From: Macrothele yani
Lineage: Eukaryota > Arthropoda > Arachnida > Araneae > Macrothelidae
Direction of reading: 5' to 3'
DNA length: 64,000 bases
Assembly: GCA_039090855.1 (NCBI GenBank)
Contig: CM076990.1
Location: forward strand, 203,846,490 to 203,910,489
In this document: piece by piece, positions 11,134 to 22,437 of the stretch
Layout of the letters: each line of letters begins with the position of its first letter
Numbering within the stretch: position 1 is the stretch's first letter
Program-made: the position numbers and the translations under genes
Notes under the pieces: model-generated
Databases searched by the model: none
What the model saw: only the letters and a program-made list of their open reading frames with translations
Told to the model about the DNA's origin: nothing

Positions 11134-12403
11134 TACAGAGGGTAAGTCAAAAGTTTTGCAATATTTCGATCACTTTATGTCTTTATACGTACCTTTACGA
11201 AGAAAGCTGACTAGCATTCAAAGTATAGGCCATCGTGTTGCACCGTCTGTAGCCATCTGTCTGCCAGTTCTTCGATTCCGCGGCGGTACCAGTTCTTGTC
11301 CTTCGAGGCAAAGAACACCTTCACCCCAGCTGCCATCACCTCCAGGTGGTTGAAGAGCCGCCCGCGAAGGAACTGGGCCATTAACCGGAACAAGTAATAA
11401 TCCGACGGGGCTAGATCCGGACTATATGCTGGGTGTGGCATCAGTTAATTGCCTTCAAGCTCCTGGAGTTTTGCACGGGTCGTTTCCGCGGTATGAGGCC
11501 GAGCGTTGTCCTGCTGTACGAGAGCGCGCTTTTCACTAGTGCCGGGTACTTCTTCTCCAAAACGGCATACATCCGCTCCAGCTGTTCAGAGTAGAGGTTG
11601 GCGTTGATGGTCCGACTGTCTGGAACAAATTCGTAATGGACTATCCCCCCGAAATTCCACCGGAAGCAAAGCATCACCTTGTGCTCGAACCCCCACGTTT
11701 GGAAACTGGTTCAGGACGATGTCGCGGGCTCAACCACTGCAGTTGTGTGTTAGGAATGCGGTAATAGACCCACTTTTCATTGCACGTAAACATTCTCTTG
11801 ATGAAACGTACATCACGCGGGTTTTCTAGGAGTTCCGTTCACAATTCTACTCGGCGGTTTGTTTCAGCTGGCGGCAGTTCGTGAGATCAATGCGGCAGCT
11901 CCTGTAGGCCTTGCGGAGGTCCTGAATGGGACGAACCACGGTGGTTTGTGATACGCCCAGCTTGCCTGATAATCTCCGACTGCTGGTTTTTCCGGATTTG
12001 TTTCTACGGCCTGGCGCACGGCCTCCGAATCCACGGTTCGAGGCCTAATTGACCTTGGCTGATCGTCGAGGTTTCTGTTACCTGAACGAAATCTCTTGAA
12101 TGATCTGGTTGCGGTGCTGCGGTCCACGGAACCTTCCCCTTTCGCATGACAAATGTTTCGTGTTACTTGAGCAGAGTTATGGCCGAGTTCAAACTTTTAA
12201 AGAAAAAGCTCCCTAATTAGCCGGTTGTGGCTGTTCATCTTTTAACTGTATTAACCACTGACAGAACAACGACAGCAACGACTACCACTTTATATCCCTT
12301 TCGACAGACGGTAGTGCGCAACTTGAACTAGTTTAAACACCTGACATATCCGCCTCAGCACATACGTTTATGCAAATATTGCAAAACTTTCGAAGCACCT
12401 TTA
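11134..12403 (-). mobile_element. mariner-family transposon with TIRs and TA target
   Basis: The inner TIR AAAGTTTTGCAATATTT appears near 11150 and inverted near 12372-12388. TA flanks the element at 11134-11135 and 12402-12403. About 1.27 kb, the usual mariner length. Confidence 0.87.
11211..12240 (-). pseudogene. mariner transposase (DD34D type), broken
   Basis: Read on the minus strand: an N-terminal helix-turn-helix region with STATRSFKRFRSGNRNLDDQ (11864-12127), then GGIVHYEFVPDSRTINANLY (11441-11677), then YSPDLAPSDYYLF with the third catalytic Asp (11211-11441). The parts lie in different frames, so this is a pseudogene. The C-terminal end (ELADRWLQTVQHDGLYF) is intact. Confidence 0.88.
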
Positions 12404-13000
12404 GAATAGTCCACTACTCAAACAACTTAAATCCTAAATCAGTCTAAAATGACATCTTACTTGTCGGGCTCATGTACCTAAAGTAAGATGTCGTTAAAAG
12501 AACTTACATCTCAAAGATAATCACTTAGCTAAAGACTTTATGCCTTTAAGTAATCAGTTACAGAAACAAATCTCGGTCCTATAGCAATCCGTTACTAAGC
12601 GCAACTACTTTCCTAAATTATTACGTTAAAAACGGAAGCACGTCCCTAGAATACAATCAGTTAGCAAAAGCACTCACTCATTTGCCAAAACAAATCATGT
12701 TTCTAAAGCAATATGTTACCAAAAGAAGTCACAACAAATTCAGAATAATCAATTACGAGAACTCAAGATGTTAACGAACTTGTTATTAAACGAACGTCTC
12801 GGGCCATCCTTTAACTCGTCAGTTGCTGACAAAGATGACATTTTTAAAGTAATCTGCGCGCAAAAGGAATCACACGTTCCAAAACTAGTGTCACAAAAAC
12901 AATAATTACGTCTTTACTGTGGAGTAATCAATTACCAAAAGAACAAGATAATAATCATAGGTGCACTGAGCTGAAACGAAAACCTAAAACCGTCTATACA

Positions 13001-13579
13001 CGTTACTGACTAGTGAAAGAGCAAAAGAGTTACTAGCAATGCACTTATAAAACACTATATACAATTAAAAACTTAGATGTGAGATCTTTCGGGGTCACTA
13101 TGTCCCCATCTTCAGACAAACCAAAAATTCCTCAACCAGGTATAAATGTACAAGACAGATGATGAAGGCTGACCAGAAGAACGCAATGAAACATGCGCAG
13201 GCAGGTGAACAAATGACAGGGCTCCAACCAAGGCAACAAACAACACCCCCCTTCACGGTGTACACAATATCAAAACATATCAAAACATATATTTTGACAT
13301 TGTGGACACAGTGGGGCCGGGCGGGGGGGGTGTTGTTGTTGTTTGGTGCCTTGGTTGGAGCCCTGTCATTTGTTCACATGCTTGCGCATGTTTCATTGCG
13401 TTCTTCTGGTCAGCCCTCATCATGTCTTGCACATATATATCTGGTTGAGGAATTTTTGTTTTGTCTGAAGATGGGGACATAGTAACCCCGAAAGATCTCA
13501 CATCTGAGTTTTTAATTGTATATAGTGTTTTATAATTGCAATGCTAGTAACTCTTTTGATCTTTCACTAATCAGTAACG
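13001..13579. mobile_element. Foldback element with ~270-bp arms
   Basis: The left arm (from CGTTACTGACTAGTGAAAGA) is mirrored by the right arm (ending TCTTTCACTAATCAGTAACG). The centre near 13271-13310 is a short spacer (AAAACATATATTTTGACATT). Arms differ at scattered sites and the right arm has a G-rich stretch near 13320. Apparent ORFs on both strands are products of the symmetry. Confidence 0.88.
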
Positions 13580-13968
13580 TTACCAAAAGAACAAAAATCC
13601 CTGGAGTAATTGGTTATCAAAAGAACTCATGTCCTGGTGAATTGGATAAATGTACGTACTATTTTTCAGCGACAGCAAACGTAACCATTACCGAAACTGA
13701 TTTTATATTTTTCAATTTCCAAGTTAGTCTCCCCTATAGCAGAGCAGTAAGTGGCGCGGACTTCAGGCTTGGGTGCGAGAAGGGCCCGTTCTTGGGCCCT
13801 GTCAGGGGTGGTACGTTTGTCTGAAAGCTATAGTTCTGGCTCTTCTCTGAAAACAGTGTGGGCCTATCTCGGACCCAAGAAGACATGGTCACTGAAGAAT
13901 ATCTTCTAAGATGCTCAGACTGGTCTCTGAACATTAACTAGAAGAAACAAATGTTCCTAATTTCACGA

Positions 13969-14970
13969 TACACTGTCTGATGAAAAGTATTCGGAAAGCA
14001 GCCCATCCAGAAACTCCATGCAAAGAAAATGATATGGAATCGGTTCACGCTTTGTTGACATCAGTCTTTCCTCGGCAGGAAAGGCTTCCAATGGCTTTTG
14101 CTGCGTTGCTGAGAGGATTGTCTTCCATTCTGCCACAAGAGTTAGCTCGTTCACCGGTGTCGGGCTCTTCGGTCTGGCTCGCAGTCAACATTTCAATTTA
14201 TCTCCAATGGAGTTGAGATCGGGCTTCGTGCGGGCTAGTCAATTTCTTCCACACACATATTATCAAACTATTCCTGCATGGATCTTGTTATGTGAACTGT
14301 GGCATTGTACTGTCCGTAAAAGTTCATCGAACTGCTCATAAAATGCTGAGAGCCCAGAATAGTTGGGAATGTCATTAAGATTCCCAGGCACTGGAACTAT
14401 GGACCCATCCCAGTTCATGACAAACAGCCCCAGAGCACAATGCCTTCTCCACTAACTTCATAGTTGGCACAACGCAGTCGGGTATGTAGCAGATGGCATC
14501 CTCCACACTCAGCCTGCCCATTGAACTTTCATATGGAAAATTGTGACTTATCACTCCGGAGCACGAATTTCTACTGCACCAGAGTCCACTAGTGATTAGT
14601 TTTACACTACTCCAACCGACGTTTGCCTTTGATCTCGTTAATATTAGTCGTCTGTGCGGCTATTCTGCTGTAGAGACGCATTCGCTTCAGCACTAGACGA
14701 AGCATTATGATGCTGGCGTTGCTATAAGAGTCTTTCTGGACAGAATATTTTGCCGCACCACCTGCTGTAAAACTAGGAGGTCACGCTCTGTCAGTTTGCA
14801 TGTGCTACCGTATCGCGATTTTGCTGTTATTGCTCTTATACGTTTGGACTTTACAATGACATCCCTTACAGTTGAGTGGAGCAGCTGCATCAGGGCAGAA
14901 TTTTCCGGAATTAACTTGTTGCTAAGATGGCATCCCATGACGGTGCCACGTTGAAAAGTTACTTAGATCT
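13969..14970 (-). pseudogene. Tc1-like transposon copy, decayed and missing its right end
   Basis: The left end has TA then CACTGTCTGATGAAAAGTAT, a Tc1-type terminus. Minus-strand reading recovers MGCHLSNK... and the helix-turn-helix stretch RDVIVKSKRIRAITAKSRYG (14705-14938), followed by a decayed DDE region whose plus strand reads AACAGCCCCAGAGCACAATG. No intact frame covers the catalytic core, and no matching right TIR is found after 14970. Confidence 0.75.
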
Positions 14971-15302
14971 GCAGAATGAAAAGTACTAGTAGTATACAGT
15001 CTGTGATGTTTGCCAAGTCCCATAGGTCTTCTTATACCTGTAACGGCTATTGTGTTAACTTTTATACTGTACCGTATATTATATTTTAACTTTCCTTTTG
15101 AGTTTCTTTTTCTACGTAAATTTGAGTTCCTTTTCTTAGACATTTTCAATCCTTAACGTTATGTCTTTTCCCTCAAACAAGAATAATGTTGACAACAATC
15201 TGAGGTCGGAACAAGAGTGACGTATGTATGTGATAAGAACGTTATATAAAAAGGTGATGCAGCAGTTGCTTTGGGGTGTGGAGGTGTTAGATCGTTACTG
15301 AG

Positions 15303-15640
15303 GTTTGACTTTTGACTAAGGTATGTAAAGTGCTGTGTTTTGGATTTCGTCTAATGTCGCTGGACCAATAAAAAGTTGACGTAAGTTGGACTTTTTGACC
15401 AAGATATGTGAAGTGGTGTGTTTTGTATTTCGTCTAATGTTGTTGGACCAATAAAAAGTTGACGTAAGTTGGACTTTTTACCAAGATATGTGAATTGGTG
15501 TGTTTTGGATTTCGTCTAATGTTGCTGGACCAATACAAAGTTGACGTAAGTTGGACTTTATGACCAAGATATGAGTAGTGGTGTGTTTTGGATTTCGTCT
15601 AATGTTGCTGGACCAATAAAACGTTGACGTAAGTTTGACT
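15303..15640. repeat. ~81-bp tandem repeat, about four copies
   Basis: Each unit contains TGGTGTGTTTTGGATTTCGT, CTAATGTTGCTGGACCAATA and AAAAGTTGACGTAAGTTGGAC. The copies are nearly identical, which suggests recent expansion. Confidence 0.92.
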
Positions 15641-17007
15641 TCTGTATATATTTTGTCTGTCCTTTGTAAAAGCCTTACTCTAACGTGAGCTATCCGGCAT
15701 AACTATAGTTGCATTACATTTACCCTAATTTTAACATCTATTCAGCCGGAAATCTTACATAACGTGGAAGGGCTACGTTATAATGCGCAAATCTAATACT
15801 CAAAAAGGGGTGTTCGGATACCCTTGATCACATGCTGTATTAAGGACACAGTCCCACGAATGTGAAATCATTTGAAAATTAAACGTAGAGACATTTTACC
15901 TTTAATCCATTTTTTAAAGATTTCATTAGCCTGTGAATGTTTGATGATCATCAAATTTCTGATAGCCTTATCCAGAGGCATTATCATTGTACCAAATAAT
16001 TAGGTGGGTAGTTTTATTTTTGTGGCATAAATCCTTTTCAAGTGAATTAAAAAAAGCATTGGAAAAGGTAGAGTGGTGGAACATAAAAACAATATTTGTC
16101 AGTTTTTCGTGAAAGCAAAACTTTTCTTTCACGGAAAGAATAATGCGGCGCTATAGGAGCTAATTATAGGTGTTGAAATAATTAACGTGCGCTTATTAAA
16201 ATTATGTGTGTTCAAAAGATTTACTTATATATTAGAGTTTCTCATCGCAGGACTTGTGATTATTGGGTCGGTACTTTTGGCTTATTACCTTTGCACACAT
16301 GGAGATGTTCATAATAGCCTGCTGTAATGTAAATTCTAAGCAATTGCTGACGTGTTTGCGTTTACATCGTTGTCTGCCAAACAGATAACGACTGCAATCC
16401 TCTAATTGCAAAGATAAAAGTATCTTATCCTGTATCATCTTACCTTGTGTGATCTGACCCAGTCCGTTTTTTAATTGCCCAAATTAAGAGCCGTTTACAG
16501 ATTTGCCGACGTTCACTTAATAGCACCTGTGAACAGGATTACCCTCGTACATCATTCAGAACTAACACCTGGCTGCCATCATCGCCATACCGGTCCGTCA
16601 TCGATTTTTCAAATACCAAATGAATGTAGTATGTTCTTGATCAGCTTAAAATGAAGTCAAGTCAGATAATGAAATCTATTTGTCTCTCTCAGAAATCTAG
16701 TATTTTAGATTTTGGTTTAAACAGCGTTTGCTTATTTCATAGAAATCATTGCCTCATTTGTTTGGATTTTTTTAACAAACACTGCCCTTGCGAAAGCATG
16801 GTTGTATTGAGAAAAGCAAGAGCATCTGGGAGTAAAAAGAGAGTGAGGAGCAAATGTTAACTACACGGAGAACACTCTACATGTAAACCACATTTAGCTC
16901 TGCCCCGTATAGCTCTGTGGCTTATAGTGATGTTCTTCTCAATGCAGATAAATAGTAGATTAGCAACAGTCCCTTTATAGAGACGGTAAGCGAAAGGAGT
17001 AATTTAA
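15641..17007. other. Mostly unassigned, with a possible tiny Tc1 remnant
   Basis: No gene recognised. At 16579-16598 the bases CATCGCCATACCGGTCCGTC are identical to part of the Tc1-like transposase gene at about 17806-17825, and the preceding ~20 bp (AACACCTGGCTGCCAT) also resemble it. This may be a short fragment of a sister copy. Confidence 0.45.
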
Positions 17008-18406
17008 TACACTGCTGGCCACCCAAAATGCAACACCTAGAAGGAAGCATCCGATTGGCCTGAAATTCGCAGTATGCGTCGTTCCCGAGAGGACATGCAA
17101 ACGATTAGCAATGCAGGGCATATGCAAATCATGTGCGTCCGGCACGCCACCGAGAAGCACTATAAGAAGGGTGCACAGAAGGCGGGGTGTAAGTAGTGGA
17201 AGTGTGTTGTGCTGCCGGAGCTGTGCGTGGGAAGCTTCCTGATGCCTGGTCGCAGAATACGGCAGTCATTCCAGCTCGTTTCGGAGTTCGACAGAGCACG
17301 AATAGTGGCTTATCGCGACAGCGGTTTATCGTACCGAGACATCGGCGCCCGTGTGGGACGACATCTAGCCACATTGAGGCGAGTATGGATTCAGTGGGTG
17401 CTGGAGGGACGGACTGACCGATGTGAGCGATTGCCGCAACCGCGGCACACCACCGAACGAAAGGACCGGCATGTTGTGCGGCGGGCATTGATGGCTCACA
17501 CCGCCACATCACGAACGTTAGCGCAGGAATTAGGGTGTGTTGCGCAAAAACCTGTTTCAGCACGTACCGTTCGACGTCGTCTGCAGGAGCGGGAACTTGT
17601 CGCACGGCGCCCATTGCTCCAATTACCATTGACGTTATACCACCGGCTAGTGCAGCGGCAGTGGGGCGTTGAACGCCGGAACTGGACTACGGAATGGCAC
17701 AGCATTGCCTTATCCGACGAATCCCGATTCTGCCTGCAACACCACGATGGTCGGATCCGCGTGTGGAGGCACCGTGAAGAGAGACTCTCTGACACCTGCA
17801 TTATGCATCGCCATACCGGTCCGTCTCTTGGTGTTATGGGTTGGGGCGTAATGGGATATGACACCCGCACCCCTCTAGTACACATCGCCGGTACACTCAA
17901 CAGCCACCACTACATCTCCAGCCTGTAGTCCTCCCTTACCTGTAGGACCTGCCATCGGCCACGTTTCAACAGGACAATGCGCGCTCGCACTTGGCACGCA
18001 TCGTGCAACAATTCTTCACGGCTCACCAGGTGTCACTGCTGCCGTGGTCCGCCTGTTCTCCCGATATGTCGCCCATCGAACACGTCTGGTCGCTGATCGG
18101 CAACTGGTCCGGCAAGCACCACCCGCGGCTACGCCTGATGAACTGTGGCCACGTGTGGAAGCAGCCTGGACCGACATACCCCAAGTCCACGTCTAAAGCC
18201 TCTTTCGTTCGATGCCGCGGCGTGTAGCGGTCGTTATTGCCAGCCATGGGGGCCACACGAACTATTGATGTCGGCGTGTCCCGCAAGTCGCACGGGCCTG
18301 TAAGCTTAATCGTTTCATCTTTGTATCTATTGTTATGTGTCCAGTAAATCTGGCGTTGCGATCTCGTGTCCTTCTTTGTGTTGCATTTTGGGTGGCAAGC
18401 AGTGTA
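17008..18406 (+). mobile_element. Tc1-like transposon, best-preserved copy in the window
   Basis: TIRs: ACACTGCTGGCCACCCAAAA (left, from 17009) and the inverted TTTTGGGTGGCAAGCAGTGT (right, to 18405), flanked by TA. About 1.4 kb. It encodes a nearly whole transposase in the sense direction. Confidence 0.92.
17242..18227 (+). pseudogene. Tc1-like transposase, DD34E, one frame break
   Basis: An open frame from ATG 17242 (MPGRRIRQSF; the upstream in-frame Met at 17209 is less likely) runs to a stop at 17928. It has an N-terminal helix-turn-helix (VSEFDRARIVAYRDSGLSYR), a basic linker and the first catalytic Asp in LSDESRF (about residue 159). The rest is in another frame: FQQDNARSH (second Asp, 17973) and SPDMSPIEHVW (Glu, 18078). 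Asp and Glu codons are 105 bp apart, giving exactly 34 residues between them, the DD34E signature. All three catalytic residues survive; the frame break near 17930 is the main visible lesion. A stop-free C-terminal tail runs to 18227. Confidence 0.92.
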
Positions 18407-18769
18407 GTTCATTGTCCGTTCTTAACGCATCGTTGGTCCCGCTATTAACATTTCTGTCACGCTTCGCACATAGAGAGCGCCATCTATTTCTGCGTGACCT
18501 TGGCACCAGTCCCGCTCTAGCTGACTTTTAGAATATTTTCAACATTCTGTTATCAGTTCCATTATGAATTTCTTCATGTTTGATATTCAAACAGTCTGCT
18601 CTTTGCTTCCATGCGCTTCGTGTGAACATTTCTCTCATCAAGCGACCGCTCGTGTTTCAATCACGTGAAAGGTTTTCTCATCAAGCGAACACTGGCGTTT
18701 GTGTTTTGTATTTTTATACATAACGCGATGATACGAGTACGTTTTTTCACCTAATTTGATCTGTAACAA
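18407..18769. other. Short unassigned spacer between two Tc1-like elements
   Basis: Contains two CTCATCAAGCGA words about 40 bp apart (near 18636 and 18677) and an AGCGCCATCTATTTC word. Nothing else recognised. Confidence 0.35.
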
Positions 18770-20196
18770 TAAACACTCATTGTCATGAAAATCCGCGCAC
18801 CAAGATGGAGGCGTCGGATTGAAATGAGATTTTAGTAGTGAGATGGTACAAACCAAGGACAGAAGTGATTTCAATATCACAGCAGCAGGAAAATTTCCCG
18901 CGGACATACGGTACACATTCTGGTCATCGTTAGTACCGCGTTGGACCGCCTCCTGCTCGGATATATGCGGTGATACGGTCCAGCATGTAGTCAGAGACGC
19001 CGTATATCATCCTGGGACAGATTGGCCCACACTTCTTCCAACTGATACTTTAAATCACGAACGCTGGGATATGGAGAAAAGTGGAGTCCCATCTGGTCGT
19101 ACACGTGCTCGATGGGCAAGACATCAGGCGATCTGGCAAGCCACGGAAGTATCAAAGCAGAACTTAGACAGTCCTGGGAAACCCGAGCCGTGTGCGGACG
19201 TGCGTTATCTTCTTAGGAAACGGATCCGGAACGCTCTGCCAGGAAAGGCAGCACATGGGGACACAGGATCTCCTATACGCAGCGATGGGCTGTCAACGTC
19301 CCTCGGATCACTGAAAGAGAAGTCCGGCTGTCATATGCGATGGCTCCCCAGAACATCATGCCTGTAGTTCGAGACGTGTGACGCTGTACAGTGAGGTTGG
19401 GATTGTGACGCTCACCTGCGGTCCTCCACATTCTGACACGGTGGTCGTCCGGTACCATACAGAAGCGGGATCCGTCGCTGAACACTATACGTCGCCAGTC
19501 CGTAGAATTCCACGTTGCTCGCTGCTAACACCACATTAATCGACGCCGATGGTGATCAGGTGATAATAGAAGAAAAAGTAAGGGCCGTCGAGAGTGCAGA
19601 TTCGTCTCTGCTAGGCGTCTGGAAATGGTTGTGGCAGACACAGGAGTCCCTTGTACAGCCACCACATGTCTCTGGATATTGTACAAGAACGTGGTTGCGT
19701 CTGTGTGTGCCGCTCTTACGATCCCACGGTCCTCTGGGCTGGTGGTGTATCTAGGTCGTCTGGAGCCAGGCCGCCATGTCCGGTTTCCTTCCCGTGTCCA
19801 TTGTGCTCAACACGATCGCACCATACTGTCCGATTCGCCCAAATGGCGACCGATTCAGCGCGCTGGCCACGCTTCCTGTCACCACGACGACACGGCCTCG
19901 TTCAAACTCCGACAGTTGGCCGCACGCACATTTACGGCGGCTCCTTGGTATGTCTATAGCTCAGGGATCTCACCTGACTCCTACCGTGCACTTCGGCAGG
20001 CAGGTGGAGTACCCTGCGTAGCGCCTTATAAGCCCCCAGGATTGCGATTGCAGCGACGGTCTGGGGCGTGCGGGCATGCCGAATCGCACGAAATTTTTAA
20101 TTATTTGCATGTGTGCTCTCCCCGTAGCTATTCGCCGAGTTTCGCGTTAATCGCACAGTTATCCTTGGTGCGCGGATTTTTATGACAATGAGTGTA
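18770..20196 (-). mobile_element. Tc1-like transposon, sister of the 8.3-kb copy
   Basis: Both ends carry AACACTCATTGTCATGAAAA / TATGACAATGAGTGT inverted repeats next to TA. The body aligns in reverse to the element at 8284-9738, including the region upstream of the start codon, but without that copy's 48-bp duplication. Confidence 0.9.
18935..19951 (-). pseudogene. Tc1-like transposase, decayed
   Basis: On the minus strand the start position reads ATA-CCA-AGG where relatives have ATG, so the start codon is lost. The N-terminal LSEFERG-like word is followed by frame changes. A clear catalytic segment lies at 19273-19485 (FSDGSRFCMVPDDHRVRMWR; the family norm is FSDESRF), then GMMFWGAIAYDSRTSLSVIR. 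The C-terminal ITAYIRAGGG-like end is near 18940. Confidence 0.85.
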
Positions 20197-20744
20197 TATT
20201 AACTAACAGTCATGCCTGTTCTTTGAACGGTTTATCTATAAAACTATTTTTTGAACATAAATTTAAAGAAAGAGAAAAGAAATTACGGGAAAGAAAAGTG
20301 ATTTAAGGCCCGTAGCTGTTTTACGATTCAGAACAGAGTTGTGGCGTCAATGCATATGTTTTTGACGTAAAACAGTACCAGTCTTTGGCGCCCCTTAACT
20401 TTAAAAAAAAATTTCATTGAATTTTTAGTGTTTCAACGTTTCTGGCATAATTATTTTTAAACCTACCAGCATTTCGAGCAGTAAAGCTAAGCCACCTTTT
20501 TGAAATTTTGGTATTAAGACTATTTTAGGTGTAGAGGTGTTAAAAACATTCAAGCAGACAACATTCCAAAGCCGTCATTTTGATTATTATTTTTTTTTTT
20601 TTGCTTTTCGGACATATCTAGGCATCCGGACCTTAAGACCTATCAGAATACCAACTTTCCGAACTCTAGGTCATTTAGAAATGGTCGAACAATCCACGAA
20701 CAGAAACACTCGCACTTTCCCACTTTGCTTTATATATACTGTAC
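20197..20744. other. Unassigned AT-rich sequence
   Basis: Contains a T-rich run near 20588-20601. No gene recognised. Confidence 0.35.
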
Positions 20745-21904
20745 GAAGGCCGTTCCATAAAAACTGAGAGTAATATTTTCTGAATTGGCAGCAGTGCGAA
20801 TGGGGAAAATAACCATGTAGACGACTAACTGAATTAAGAAAGTATGCATGGCAACAGTTACTGGCCGTGGAAGACGATTCTGGATTTGATTTTGCCCAGT
20901 TGTTTAAGGTACGTCTGCATTTTGACATACAGCTATGGAGGTGAGTGATTCTGGTTAAGAATGAAATGCGCTGTATGACAAAATTTGCCATCGTTTGGGT
21001 AAAATGGCTCCAGAAACAGTGGATTTAATGAAAAAGCTTACAAAGGTAAATGTTTTGTGAGTCAACGATTTTTAGATGGCACCATGATTTCAACAAAGGG
21101 CGTTTGTCGGCAGAACTCGCTCCTAGGCCTGGTCGACCTGAAAGTGTTGTGACGGAGCGTATTGCTAACACTGTTTGGGCAATCCTACAAGAAGATCGAC
21201 GCATAATGTGGGAAGATATAGCGCCATCAAGTAATATTTCAAAACGTCGGCATTCGGCATTCTACGCGACAAATTATACCTGCATCCTTTTTGTTCCAGA
21301 TGGGTGCCTTATCACCTGACAAGTGAACAATTGTTAGCCAGAGTTCAGGTGTGTAATGAGAGGAAACAAATGATTGCAAAGGATCCAAACTTTCTACACA
21401 AAACTGCCGACGAAACATGGGTCCACTATTTCGAAAACCTCACGAAGCGCGCAACGAGTGTCTCGAATCGCATAGGCTCGCTTCCTCCGAAAAAAAGTCC
21501 GCCAAACCAAATAAGTTGGGAAGGAGATGGTAATAATTTTCTTTGATCAGAAAGGTGTAGTCTACCAGTATGCCGTTCCTCCACAAATTACTATCAATGC
21601 ATTTCAGTCTTGAAGCGTCTGCGACGACACATATCGATTAAGTGACCGGAACTTGTGGGCAAGTGCACCCCACCATAATAACGCCCTCCCACATGTGGCT
21701 GCTTGTGTTCACAGTTTCGTAAGAAACTGTTGCCAGATCTCTCTCCTATTGAACTCATTTGGGGTTAGACCGCCAATTAGAGGCCATTTGGTAAGACATC
21801 AATCGGAACACCACCCGCCAACTTTCTCTATCGATGCCATGTCGGGGAACAGCTTGTATCCAGGCCAGAGGTGGACCAACGCCATATTGACTAGCTCACT
21901 TTGT
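20745..21904 (+). pseudogene. mariner-family element, decayed
   Basis: The left end reads ACGAAGGCCGTTCCATAAAA, a mariner-like terminus. The helix-turn-helix part is at 21050-21200 (STIFRWHHDFNKGRLSAELA, PRPGRPESVV), then YHLTSEQLLARVQVCNERKQ and DETWVHYFE with the first catalytic Asp (21304-21440). Further on HHNNALPHVAAC stands where the family has HDNARPH, and DLSPIELIWG where the third Asp should be. Several frame changes occur. The right TIR was not found. Confidence 0.83.
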
Positions 21905-22168
21905 GTAGCTCCTGCTGTATTGTAAATCACCCAATTGTTCTATTACTTACTCACTCCTGCTGCCCGGTAAATCATCCAGTTGTTTGATTACTTGCTCACC
22001 CCTACTGTCCCGTAAATCATCCAATTGTTCTATTACTTACTTACTCCTGCTGTTCCGTAAATCATTCAATTGTTCTATTACTGGCTCACTCCTGCTGTTC
22101 CATTAATCATGCAATTGTTCTATTACTTGCTGACTCCTGCTGTCCCATAAATCATCCAATTGTTCTGA
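21905..22168. repeat. ~45-bp tandem repeat, about five to six copies
   Basis: The unit contains TCCTGCTGT(C/T)CC, GTAAATCATCCAATTGTTCT and ATTACTTACTCAC. It begins right after the mariner coding end, so it could be an expansion of that element's 3' part. Confidence 0.88.
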
Positions 22169-22437
22169 AATTCTAATCATTTTGTTTTCTGTACATGAAA
22201 AGGAAGCGTACCACATTTTTTCTCAATTGGATATTTCCTTCTCGGTGCGTAGTTTTTTTTTTTGTAATTGTTTTTCTTGTCAAAAAGTGTGTTTTTCGTT
22301 TTTTAAAATTTTTTCGTTAGGAGCATTAAGTTAGATCACGTTTTCCCCTGTTTCTAAATTTCTTGAGGACAATTTTTTTAATTTTCGTAAAAGACTTTTC
22401 AACTGCTAGTGGGGTTTCTGTTTCTAAATGATTACAC

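Larger units (their letters stand above)
10725..13720. repeat. Decayed ~40-bp tandem array, interrupted twice
   Basis: A loose consensus (AATCAGTTACCAAAAGAACT followed by CATGTCCCTAAAGT) recurs with strong divergence at 10725-11133, 12404-13000 and 13580-13690. A mariner (11134-12403) and a foldback (13001-13579) sit within it. The copies are too diverged to count exactly by eye. It is not coding; stops occur in all frames. Confidence 0.75.

Noticed and set aside
17129..17900. Minus-strand ORFs of 166 and 134 residues
   Set aside because: They are antisense shadows of the Tc1-like transposase gene, which has recognisable family motifs.
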